This document shows positions 12,095 through 18,139 of a stretch of DNA of 18,576 nt, piece after piece (within the stretch, counting starts at the first letter, position 1; every line of letters starts with the position of its first letter). Under the pieces are notes generated by a model. It ran no database searches. It was not told where the DNA came from and was given only the letters and a program-made list of their open reading frames with translations. The translations under genes and the position numbers were made by a program. The stretch comes from 2-01-FULL-41-26 sp964587505 (GTDB taxonomy: Bacteria > Patescibacteriota > Minisyncoccia > 2-02-FULL-40-12 > GWA2-44-9): NCBI GenBank assembly GCA_964587505.1, contig CAZPLD010000013.1, forward strand, positions 1 through 18,576. Direction: 5' to 3'.

Positions 12095-12593
12095 GTTTTA
12101 GTAATAGATCTACTGCTTTCCGCGGATCCCCGCCTTTTTTTCTTAGCTTTGTGGCAAGACGGGCTAAATCATGACTTGTCAGGGTGTCGGTAACCTCGAT
12201 GGCATTACTAAGCCACTTTGGGAAAAGGATCTTCTCTTTTGAAGACCTCATATTTCTCTCTATCAAGACAATTCCCCTAAGCGGTGCTTGATAAATGTCG
12301 ACGTACCACAGTCCGAGTACCAGTCTTTTTTTTCTTAAGAAATGACGGCAGGCCGTCAGTATAATTTTAGCTATTTCCAGCGTGATGGCGCATTCATACT
12401 CGTCTCGTACTAACCCTTTGCCAAGTTTTATGGCCAAGAAGGCTTCCCAGCCGTCACATATCCTTACCCTGAAGTTTCTGCCGTTGCGTCTCGTTTCAAT
12501 ATATCCTTGAACGATATTTATTTTTCGGCTTGGCTTTGGCAGATTTTTCGCCAAACTTCGCATCAAAAACCTCCGCTCGATTTCTTTTGCCAA
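12081..12593 (-). CDS. CYTH domain protein (class IV adenylate cyclase/triphosphatase fold)
   Basis: 170 aa. It begins MAKEIERRFLM, the CYTH signature ExExR (Glu 4, Glu 6, Arg 8). It continues with the expected elements: INIVQGYIE, FRVRICDG, AFLAIKLGKG, DEYECAI, YVDIYQAPLRGIVLIERNM, and EVTDTLTSHDLAR near the end. CYTH enzymes act on triphosphates (adenylate cyclase, thiamine triphosphatase, tripolyphosphatase) inside an eight-stranded tunnel with metal-binding acidic residues. Which substrate is used here cannot be told. The start codon is TTG at 12593 with AAAGG 7 bases upstream; no ATG fits, since the nearest upstream ATG is followed at once by a stop. Confidence 0.82.
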   Translation of the reverse strand: MAKEIERRFLMRSLAKNLPKPSRKINIVQGYIETRRNGRNFRVRICDGWEAFLAIKLGKGLVRDEYECAITLEIAKIILTACRHFLRKKRLVLGLWYVDIYQAPLRGIVLIERNMRSSKEKILFPKWLSNAIEVTDTLTSHDLARLATKLRKKGGDPRKAVDLLLKQRSR

Positions 12594-12702
12594 GAGAGGC
12601 CTTTCAAAGTTCTACATGGCAAGACAATACCACACTTTAGCAGAGTAGGCAAGATAAAAATCATACATTTTTATTATCAACATATTGTCTGGCTTGTTTC
12701 GG

Positions 12703-12711
12703 TGTTATTAT
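12703..12711 (+). promoter_or_regulatory. Leaderless extended -10 promoter TGTTATTAT
   Basis: TG-T-TATTAT, ending 6 bases before GTG 12718. TTGTCT (12685-12690) upstream has a short 15-base spacing. Confidence 0.5.
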
Positions 12712-12717
12712 GTTGAG

Positions 12718-13110
12718 GTGAAAAAAGAGAAAATTATTATAATTTCACTTTTAATTTCCGGTATTCTTGGGGTTTTTTACTCGGCCCATTGGGATGTTGG
12801 TGGTATGGCCAGTATGTGGCCTAATGGCGAAAAAGAATTTTCTGAACCGATTGATATCGTTTGGCGCGGAGAAGTTATTTCAACAATGGCCGGCGGTTCT
12901 TGTATGGGGCTAAAGGGTGATTTTAGTAATTATCAATGGGCTGTGGCCTGTCTTCCCAACATGAATTCCAGCGAATTATGGAAATTTGAAGGAGTGGTTA
13001 CGGTTACAGGAAAATGGCTCGGCATTACCTGTGCTTATAAAAACACTATCTTCGGCGAATGTGTTCCAGATGTCAGTATAGATATTATTAAAATGGGGCC
13101 TATACAATAA
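12718..13110 (+). CDS. Exported hypothetical protein with four cysteines (130 aa)
   Basis: Not recognised. GTG start gives MKKEKIIIISLLISGILGVF, a signal peptide or anchor, then a small domain. The domain has four cysteines (GGSCMGL, VACLPN, ITCAYK, GECVPD), which could form two disulphides outside the membrane, and beta-rich stretches (VVTVTGKWLGI). It may be an OB-like or beta-barrel fold. The start is set by the extended -10 box 6 bases upstream; an in-frame ATG at 12685 would place the promoter inside the gene. Confidence 0.65.
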   Translation: MKKEKIIIISLLISGILGVFYSAHWDVGGMASMWPNGEKEFSEPIDIVWRGEVISTMAGGSCMGLKGDFSNYQWAVACLPNMNSSELWKFEGVVTVTGKWLGITCAYKNTIFGECVPDVSIDIIKMGPIQ

Positions 13111-13167
13111 ATCATATATCCGCTATAACGTATTCAAGTTCTTTTAATTTTAAACATCAGGATATAA

Positions 13168-13671
13168 ATGAATCGCAAGTACAAGCGGCGTCTTGTTAAA
13201 GCGATGTATAAGATAAACGACTTCCCGGCTCTTGATGAATATGGCTCGAAGATTTTTGGGCGTCCCATTGAGGGGAGTTGGAAACTATTTAGGAATATTG
13301 TCAGAATGTCGGTTGCTGATATTTGGAGGTGGAGCGACGAGTGGGAACGGGCAAGTTATCCGTACATGGTGAATGTTCCAACTTTTGACGAGTTTGCAAC
13401 TTTTTTACTCCATGAGGTTACGCACGGCTGGTGTTATTTTCTGAAGAACAATTCGTTGTCGCAGGATTATCCGACTGGTGTTGACGAGGAACAAGTTTGT
13501 TGGGACATTAGCAAGTTGGTATGTGAAGGTCTCGGCATTTCTTATCAAAAGGAGTTGGCTGAATTGTCCCATCAATTTCATCTTTATCTTCTTGCGCATG
13601 TTAACGATGCAGAGCTCGCACAGCTAGAGGAAAAAATGCCGGAACATCTCCGGTGGCCCAAACCCAAATAG
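13168..13671 (+). CDS. Putative HEXXH zinc metalloprotein (167 aa)
   Basis: Family not recognised. Residues 76-90 read FATFLLHEVTHGWCY, a classic zinc-binding HEXXH (His 82, Glu 83, His 86) in a hydrophobic helix. A candidate third ligand is Glu 107 or 108 in VDEEQVCWDISKLVCEGLGI, about 21 residues on, which fits a gluzincin arrangement. No signal peptide or membrane segment, so probably cytoplasmic. The Trp-rich segment DIWRWSDEWE lies before the motif. AGGA 5 bases before ATG 13168 supports the start. A strong terminator follows at 13679. It may be a minimal peptidase or an inactive relative. Confidence 0.7.
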   Translation: MNRKYKRRLVKAMYKINDFPALDEYGSKIFGRPIEGSWKLFRNIVRMSVADIWRWSDEWERASYPYMVNVPTFDEFATFLLHEVTHGWCYFLKNNSLSQDYPTGVDEEQVCWDISKLVCEGLGISYQKELAELSHQFHLYLLAHVNDAELAQLEEKMPEHLRWPKPK

Positions 13672-13678
13672 TTATGAA

Positions 13679-13704
13679 CAAACGAGCTTTGCGCTCGTTT
13701 TTTT
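13679..13704 (+). terminator. Terminator after the HEXXH gene
   Basis: AACGAGC (13681-13687), loop TTTGC, GCTCGTT (13693-13699), then T-run to 13704. Confidence 0.9.
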
Positions 13705-13731
13705 GTTTTGTTAGAATGAGGATAATATTTT
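13703..13731 (+). promoter_or_regulatory. Leaderless promoter for the 13739 gene
   Basis: TTGTTT (13703-13708), 17 bases, TATTTT (13726-13731), then 7 bases to ATG 13739. It overlaps the preceding T-run. Confidence 0.5.
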
Positions 13732-13738
13732 ATTAAAC

Positions 13739-13987
13739 ATGAAGTACCTCGCAGACTTATTAGAAAAACACATTGATTTTCACTTTTCTTTGGCGCTGAT
13801 TGCTATTTTTGGAACTGCAATGTCTTTATATTTGCAATTTAGCGCAGCCAATACCGAGTTTGACACCCTTAACGCTTCGGTGTATTCGGTGGTCAAAAAT
13901 CAGGGCAATAATTTGAGGGAAAACGCATCACTCAATTACGAGCTTGATGAAATAGAAAAGTCATTGGATGCCTTGCATTTAAATTAA
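13739..13987 (+). CDS. Small membrane protein with a coiled-coil tail (82 aa)
   Basis: Not recognised. One membrane segment (about residues 15-34, SLALIAIFGTAMSLYLQF) and a helical, acidic outer or inner domain (NYELDEIEKSLDALHLN). First of three adjacent genes encoding membrane or exported helical proteins; the last one ends in a similar short acidic motif (LNAEFEAIDKDLQGL), suggesting a shared partner. The start follows its -10 box by 7 bases. Confidence 0.65.
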   Translation: MKYLADLLEKHIDFHFSLALIAIFGTAMSLYLQFSAANTEFDTLNASVYSVVKNQGNNLRENASLNYELDEIEKSLDALHLN

Positions 13988-14001
13988 AAATTATTTAATA
14001 T
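13973..14001 (+). promoter_or_regulatory. Leaderless promoter for the 14009 gene
   Basis: TTGCAT (13973-13978) inside the end of the preceding gene, 17 bases, TAATAT (13996-14001), then 7 bases to ATG 14009. Confidence 0.7.
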
Positions 14002-14008
14002 TATACAC

Positions 14009-14860
14009 ATGAAAAAACATATCATTTTTTTAGTATTAGCCGGTGTTTTGTCAGTGGGTTATTTAGCTTTAGCTGAAGAGGGCAATGTTGAGTCTACCCC
14101 AAAGGTTTCGCCATCAGTGAGAGTCCAAGCAAAAGAGCAGAAAGACCAGCTTCGGCTGGACGTTAAAAGCGTCAAAGATGATGACGTTAAAAATGCTGCC
14201 ACAAGTCTAAAAGCTAAGGCCGAGAAGGAAAGGGAGCAGCTTAAAAAAGAGGCGGAAACAATGAGAGAAGATATCAAAAAACGCAAAGAAGAGTTCAGTG
14301 AATCTTTAAAAATAAAAAGAGAGGCATTGAAGGATGAAATAGAAGCTAAGAGAGAAGATCTTAAAAAGCGTCTGGAAAAAATAAAGGATGAACGTAAAAA
14401 AGAAACCGTGGAAAGAATTGACCAGCGGATGGATGCCTTGAATGAAAAAATGACGCAGCACTTTTCTAACGTGCTGGATAAGCTCGAACAAATGCTGGTC
14501 AGGATTAGCGAAAGAGCCGACAAGGCCTCTGCTGAAAGAGGGATTGATGTTTCGGCTGTTCGTTCGGCAGTAGATAAGGCCAATACCGCCATAGCTTCAG
14601 CCCGCTCGGCCATAGAAACTCAGTCAGGAAAGACTTATACAATTAAAGTTGCTTCTGAAGCTGCATTAAAGACCGACGTCGGCAAAGCCCGCCAAACTCT
14701 CAACGCCGATTTGGCCAAAACAAGAGATGCGGTAAAGGCCGCCCAATCGGCAGTTAAAGATGCGGCAGTGGCACTGGCCCAGCTTGTTGTGAAGCCCAAG
14801 GTTTCGCCATCGCTGTCAGTATCGCCTTCGGTTACGCCCACAGCAACTCCAACTGAATAA
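14009..14860 (+). CDS. Exported Lys/Glu-rich coiled-coil protein (283 aa)
   Basis: Not recognised. Signal peptide MKKHIIFLVLAGVLSVGYLA with a likely cut after ALA. Residues about 40-180 are a highly charged coiled coil (KAEKEREQLKKEAETMREDI and RREDL-type heptads); 180-260 is an Ala-rich helical part. The C-terminal tail is Pro/Ser/Thr-rich (VSPSLSVSPSVTPTATPTE). The phrase PKVSPS occurs at both ends of the mature chain (PKVSPSVRV and PKVSPSLSV), and the DNA repeats AAGGTTTCGCCATC. It is probably a surface or periplasm-like space spacer protein; binding partners are unknown. Leaderless start. Confidence 0.75.
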   Translation: MKKHIIFLVLAGVLSVGYLALAEEGNVESTPKVSPSVRVQAKEQKDQLRLDVKSVKDDDVKNAATSLKAKAEKEREQLKKEAETMREDIKKRKEEFSESLKIKREALKDEIEAKREDLKKRLEKIKDERKKETVERIDQRMDALNEKMTQHFSNVLDKLEQMLVRISERADKASAERGIDVSAVRSAVDKANTAIASARSAIETQSGKTYTIKVASEAALKTDVGKARQTLNADLAKTRDAVKAAQSAVKDAAVALAQLVVKPKVSPSLSVSPSVTPTATPTE

Positions 14861-14879
14861 TATTAGTTAAACAAATAAT

Positions 14880-15140
14880 ATGGAAAATACACAAAACAAT
14901 ATGACGGATTATTCTTCGGGTGATAACAAAAAAACAGTTTTAATTACAGTTATAGCCGGGGCATTGGTTTTAGGCGCTTTGGTGTGGTGGATGAGGGGAG
15001 CATCAACTCTGCAACAAGTTCAAACAAGCCCTACGCCTGACGCCGAAGCTGCTGCGATTAGTCAGGATTTAAACAATATTGATGTCGGAGATTTGAATGC
15101 GGAGTTTGAGGCGATAGACAAAGACCTTCAGGGTCTATAG
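14880..15140 (+). CDS. Small single-pass membrane protein (86 aa)
   Basis: Not recognised. A hydrophilic N-terminus (about 18 residues, Asn/Asp/Ser-rich), one membrane segment (about 20-39, VLITVIAGALVLGALVWW), a Thr/Pro linker (QVQTSPTPDAEAAA), then an acidic helix (ISQDLNNIDVGDLNAEFEAI). It lies 19 bases after the coiled-coil gene and is likely co-transcribed; a strong terminator follows. Confidence 0.7.
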   Translation: MENTQNNMTDYSSGDNKKTVLITVIAGALVLGALVWWMRGASTLQQVQTSPTPDAEAAAISQDLNNIDVGDLNAEFEAIDKDLQGL

Positions 15141-15156
15141 TGTTTATAAAAATGAT

Positions 15157-15187
15157 AAGGCGGTCGCTTTAGGCGACCGCCTTTTGT
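15157..15187. terminator. Bidirectional terminator between convergent genes
   Basis: AAGGCGGTCGC (15157-15167), loop TTTAG, GCGACCGCCTT (15173-15183), with TTTT on the plus strand and an AT-rich tail on the minus strand. Confidence 0.85.
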
Positions 15188-15204
15188 GTCGGGTCGGCCG
15201 GCAA

Positions 15205-15414
15205 TCAGTCGATGAAGCTGTGCCGATTACACTTGGTCTTCAAGCCGAAGAACCCTCCTGGCCGGTAGGTGTGCGCGTTGTCGCGCGGCGTGCATTTCGG
15301 ACAGATAGGCCACATCCGCTCCTCGTATTTTTTGGCGATGAGCGCCAGGATGAACAGACAGACCAGCGAGAACTTGAAGTAAGCGACGACGAACGCAACC
15401 ACGATTGTCTCCAT
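15205..15414 (-). CDS. Small membrane protein with Cys cluster (69 aa)
   Basis: Not recognised. ATG at 15414 follows AAGGAG by 8 bases, one of the best ribosome sites in the window. The product has one membrane segment (about residues 4-27, VVAFVVAYFKFSLVCLFILALI) and a basic tail with CPKC (38-41) and KCNRH, which could bind a metal as a partial zinc ribbon. Composition is GC-rich compared with the neighbours. It has its own minus-strand promoter (15451-15480) and shares the terminator at 15157. A longer N-terminus to 15480 is possible but would run through the promoter. Confidence 0.65.
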   Translation of the reverse strand: METIVVAFVVAYFKFSLVCLFILALIAKKYEERMWPICPKCTPRDNAHTYRPGGFFGLKTKCNRHSFID

Positions 15415-15450
15415 GACCTCGCTCCTTGGAAAAAGGGAACTACCCCTATA

Positions 15451-15480
15451 ATTATATACCCCAAAACACCCCAAAGTCAA
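15451..15480 (-). promoter_or_regulatory. Promoter with GGGGT direct repeats
   Basis: On the minus strand TTGACT (15480-15475), 18 bases, TATAAT (15456-15451). The spacer contains TTTGGGGTGTTTTGGGGT: two GGGGT words 10 bases apart, and a third follows the -10 box (ATAGGGGTAG). These could be repressor or activator half-sites on one helix face. Confidence 0.65.
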
Positions 15481-15516
15481 GTTTAAGCAAAAGGCCTTTT
15501 TAGATTTTCAAAAATT

Positions 15517-15525
15517 TGATAGGGT
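15517..15525 (+). promoter_or_regulatory. Leaderless extended -10 for the deaminase
   Basis: TG-A-TAGGGT (15517-15525), ending 6 bases before ATG 15532. The -35 position is T-rich (TTTTTA). Confidence 0.5.
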
Positions 15526-15531
15526 AGAGAC

Positions 15532-15993
15532 ATGGTAAAAAAGCCCAAACCAAACAAAAGACCCTCATGGGACGAGTATTTTCTTGAAATAGCAAAAGTA
15601 GTTTCAACGCGTTCCACTTGCGACCGAGCCAATGTCGGAGCGGTGATTGCCAAGAACAAAGTCATTTTGTCCACCGGATACAACGGCGCACCCCGCGGTT
15701 TGCCTCACTGCGATGATGTCGGCCATGAGATCGCAGGCGGCCATTGCATAAGAACCATTCATGCCGAAGCAAACGCAATTGCCCAAGCGGCCCGCAATGG
15801 AGCTCCCATAGAAGGCGCAACTATTTATCTGACCATTTCGCCCTGCTACGATTGTTTTAAGATGATGATAAACGGGGGTATAAAAGAAGTAGTTTACAAA
15901 GAGTTCTACATGTCCCGCTATGGACTTTCCAAAGCAGTTTTAGAACTATCCGAAAAAACAGGAGTCAAAATCACGGCATACAAAAAGACATAA
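15532..15993 (+). CDS. dCMP deaminase family protein
   Basis: 153 aa, cytidine/deoxycytidylate deaminase fold. Zinc site: His 77 with Glu 79 in IHAEANAI, and Cys 105/Cys 108 in SPCYDC. The GYNGAPRG motif (49-56) and the HCIRTIHAE context are those of dCMP deaminases, which make dUMP for thymidylate synthesis; ComEB-like proteins share them. Soluble. No thymidylate synthase is in the window. A leaderless start, 7th base after the -10 box. Confidence 0.92.
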   Translation: MVKKPKPNKRPSWDEYFLEIAKVVSTRSTCDRANVGAVIAKNKVILSTGYNGAPRGLPHCDDVGHEIAGGHCIRTIHAEANAIAQAARNGAPIEGATIYLTISPCYDCFKMMINGGIKEVVYKEFYMSRYGLSKAVLELSEKTGVKITAYKKT

Positions 15994-15996
15994 ATA

Positions 15997-16005
15997 TGTT
16001 AAAGT
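15997..16005 (+). promoter_or_regulatory. Leaderless extended -10 for the DUF5671 gene
   Basis: TG-T-TAAAGT (15997-16005), ending 7 bases before ATG 16013; -35 position reads CATACA. Confidence 0.5.
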
Positions 16006-16012
16006 ATTTAAC

Positions 16013-16981
16013 ATGACAGAATTAAACAAAAATTTGCCTCGAGACGTTTTTCTGTACCTGTTGTCTATAGTTACTCTTGTGGCCAGCGCCGTCAGTTTTG
16101 GCGTTCTGGTTTTTCAGTATATTAATGTTTATTTCCCCGACTTATTAACTGACTATTATTTCTCGCCCTCATCTTACTATAGTTCTATCAGGCAGGCCTT
16201 GGCGACCCTGATAGTTATTTTCCCGGTATATATCTGGGTTTCAAGGTTTTTGAAAAAAGATGTTGATGAAAATCCCGAAAAGCGCGAGCTTAAAATAAGA
16301 AAATGGCTTTTGTATTTAACAGTTTTTGTGGCGGCATTGGTAATCATCGGCGACTTGGTCACCCTTATTAATACCTTCTTGAACGGAGAACTGACCATGC
16401 GGTTTATATTAAAAGTTCTGACGATATTGTTTATAGCCGGTTCCGTATTTTCATACTACTTCTCTGAATTAAGAGAATTAAGGACCAAAGGTAAAAAGAG
16501 TTTAGATTGGATAGGTATATACAAATGGATTGTGGTTGCCGTGGTTATTTTGGCTGTTGGATTCGGGTTTTATGTGGCCGGTTCGCCCCAAAACCAAAGA
16601 ACTGTGAGATTCGATGAAAGGCGGGTACAGGATCTTTCTTCCCTGCAGAGCCAGCTCATCAATTATTGGCAAAAAAAGAGTGAACTGCCCCAGAATCTGG
16701 ACCAGATGGCGAATGATATTTTGGGCATAGTAATCCCGAGAGACCCCAAGACAGGCGTGTCTTATGAATATTCCAAGCTTGGCAGTTTGAAATTCGAGCT
16801 TTGCGCGATGTTTGAAACTTCCAGTTCTGACCAAAATACTTCCGGTCCCAAAGCTGTCCCCATGATGTATCCGTACCCAGGAGGCGAAATGCAGACTTGG
16901 CAGCACAAGGCCGAAAGAACATGTTTTCAGCGCACAATCGACCCGGATCTATTCCAACTTGAAAAGCCAAGGCCACTCTGA
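16013..16981 (+). CDS. DUF5671-type membrane protein with pilin-like tail
   Basis: 322 aa with five membrane segments (about residues 12-38, 60-80, 97-120, 130-150, 170-190). The opening LPRDVFLYLLSIVTLVASAV and FGVLVFQYIN..YFPD is what I recall for DUF5671 proteins, common in Parcubacteria. After the last segment, residues 195-322 carry RVQDLSSLQSQLINYWQK, LPQNLDQM, IPRDPKTGVSYEYSKLG and FELCAMFET, which look like the C-terminal part of a type IV pilin-like protein outside the cell. Function is unknown. The TGA stop contributes to the next gene's extended -10 box. Confidence 0.8.
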   Translation: MTELNKNLPRDVFLYLLSIVTLVASAVSFGVLVFQYINVYFPDLLTDYYFSPSSYYSSIRQALATLIVIFPVYIWVSRFLKKDVDENPEKRELKIRKWLLYLTVFVAALVIIGDLVTLINTFLNGELTMRFILKVLTILFIAGSVFSYYFSELRELRTKGKKSLDWIGIYKWIVVAVVILAVGFGFYVAGSPQNQRTVRFDERRVQDLSSLQSQLINYWQKKSELPQNLDQMANDILGIVIPRDPKTGVSYEYSKLGSLKFELCAMFETSSSDQNTSGPKAVPMMYPYPGGEMQTWQHKAERTCFQRTIDPDLFQLEKPRPL

Positions 16982-16987
16982 TAACAT
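16959..16987 (+). promoter_or_regulatory. Leaderless promoter of the FKBP gene
   Basis: TTGAAA (16959-16964), 17 bases, extended TGA-TAACAT (16979-16987), then 6 bases to ATG 16994. It lies inside the 3' end of the preceding gene. Confidence 0.7.
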
Positions 16988-16993
16988 ATTCGG

Positions 16994-17512
16994 ATGAATA
17001 CAAAAACTGTTTTTGCGTTTACGTTAATAATAATTTTATTCGGTATTGCCGCCTTTGTTTTTTACAAAAAAGGCAGCAATAGTGCGCAGGAGGCTAATGT
17101 CGGTTTGGATCTGCAGGCCACTTCGACTCCGTCTCCGACCGCTGCTACAGAAAATACTATGACTACAATGGACAACGGCCTTAAAATTCAAGATTTAAAG
17201 GTGGGCACCGGTCCTGAAGCCAAAGCAGGGGATACAATATCCGTAAATTATATCGGTTCTTTGGAGAACGGTACCGTATTTGATGCATCTGCCAATCACG
17301 GCGGACCGGCAACTTTCCAGATCGGAGTCGGTCAGCTTATTAAGGGCTGGGACATTGGTATTCCGGGAATGAAAGTTGGCGGAAAACGAAAACTCGTTGT
17401 GCCCCCCTCGCTTGGATACGGTTCACAAAATATAGGCAATGGAGCAATACCCCCCAATTCAACTCTTGTTTTTGAAGTCGAACTCATGGCCGTTCAGGCT
17501 CCCCAGCGGTAG
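16994..17512 (+). CDS. FKBP-type peptidyl-prolyl isomerase, membrane-anchored
   Basis: 172 aa. An N-terminal anchor (about residues 7-24, FAFTLIIILFGIAAFVFY), a Ser/Thr/Pro linker, and an FKBP domain from about 62: DNGLKIQDLKVGTGPEAKAG, DTISVNYIGSLENGTVFDAS, QIGVGQLIKGWDIGIPGMKV, GGKRKLVVPPSLGYG, AIPPNSTLVFEVELM. These are the core ligand-binding residues of active FKBPs. It probably folds exported proteins at the outer face of the membrane. Possibly followed by the M48-like gene on the same transcript (63-base gap without a terminator). Confidence 0.93.
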   Translation: MNTKTVFAFTLIIILFGIAAFVFYKKGSNSAQEANVGLDLQATSTPSPTAATENTMTTMDNGLKIQDLKVGTGPEAKAGDTISVNYIGSLENGTVFDASANHGGPATFQIGVGQLIKGWDIGIPGMKVGGKRKLVVPPSLGYGSQNIGNGAIPPNSTLVFEVELMAVQAPQR

Positions 17513-17575
17513 CCAATTGCTTAATCTTTCTAAGAGGACTACCATTAGCCCAAGTTCTTTAATTTGAGGACAATT

Positions 17576-18103
17576 ATGGGCAAAAGACTTATGGCGCTTT
17601 GCCTTGCCTTTTCGGTGTTAGTTAACTTACTGATGGTCGGGCTTGTAATATATATGATAAAGAAAAACCCCGTTTTTACCGGTGATTATACCACCGAGAA
17701 CATCAATCTTGTGGCCAGGATACAAAGAGCTAATTTTCTTGGCTATGTTCTTAAAAAACAATTTGAAATAGACGGAGGCAAGAATTTACCAACTATAATT
17801 TCCCAATTGGCACAGAATCCAAATCCTCAGTTGTGGATGTCTGGAGAGCTTAAAATGAATTCTCGGTCATTTAATATTTTAACAAGAGAAGAAACTGAAG
17901 CTGTAATTGCTCACGAATTGGCACATTTGATTCTGGAGCACTCGCCTCAAGGGCAGGACCAAGAATCGGACATGAAAGAAGAGATCGAGGCAGACAAGTT
18001 CGCTGCCAGATATGTGAGCCGGCAAGCCCTTATCGGTGCAATAGAAAAATTGTCTCAAGACGAAAGCGAAAAAATAACAAGGACAAAAGCGATAGTAGAA
18101 TAA
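17576..18103 (+). CDS. M48-like membrane-anchored metallopeptidase (minimal)
   Basis: 175 aa. N-terminal membrane anchor (about residues 6-27). HELAH (113-117) in EAVIAHELAHLILEH is the zinc-binding helix, and the third ligand is likely Glu 138 in EEIEADKFAARYVS, an EAD..A pattern as in M48 proteins. It lacks the extra membrane segments of HtpX, so it is a small single-anchor form. ATG 17576 is chosen because GAGG lies 8 bases upstream; a TTG 12 bases before would cover that site. A terminator overlaps the stop. Confidence 0.8.
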   Translation: MGKRLMALCLAFSVLVNLLMVGLVIYMIKKNPVFTGDYTTENINLVARIQRANFLGYVLKKQFEIDGGKNLPTIISQLAQNPNPQLWMSGELKMNSRSFNILTREETEAVIAHELAHLILEHSPQGQDQESDMKEEIEADKFAARYVSRQALIGAIEKLSQDESEKITRTKAIVE

Positions 18104-18123
18104 CGGGACAATACCCGTTTTTT
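18102..18123 (+). terminator. Terminator overlapping the M48-like stop
   Basis: AACGGG (18102-18107), loop ACAATA, CCCGTT (18114-18119), T-run to 18123. The first two stem bases belong to the TAA stop. Confidence 0.85.
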
Positions 18124-18133
18124 GTTTTAAAAT
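18105..18133 (+). promoter_or_regulatory. Possible leaderless promoter of the GH1 gene
   Basis: GGGACA (18105-18110), 17 bases, TAAAAT (18128-18133), then 6 bases to ATG 18140. It is superimposed on the preceding terminator. Confidence 0.4.
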
Positions 18134-18139
18134 TAGCAT

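Noticed and set aside
14059..14613. Minus-strand frame of 184 codons, Ser/Leu-rich
   Set aside because: Antisense shadow of the Lys/Glu-rich coiled-coil gene, whose codons give Ser/Leu/Phe in reverse.
15184..15486. Plus-strand frame of 100 codons
   Set aside because: Antisense to the minus-strand membrane protein, which has promoter, ribosome site and membrane segment.
16502..17003. Two overlapping minus-strand frames over the DUF5671 3' part
   Set aside because: Opposite a well-supported gene and across the FKBP promoter; no signals of their own.
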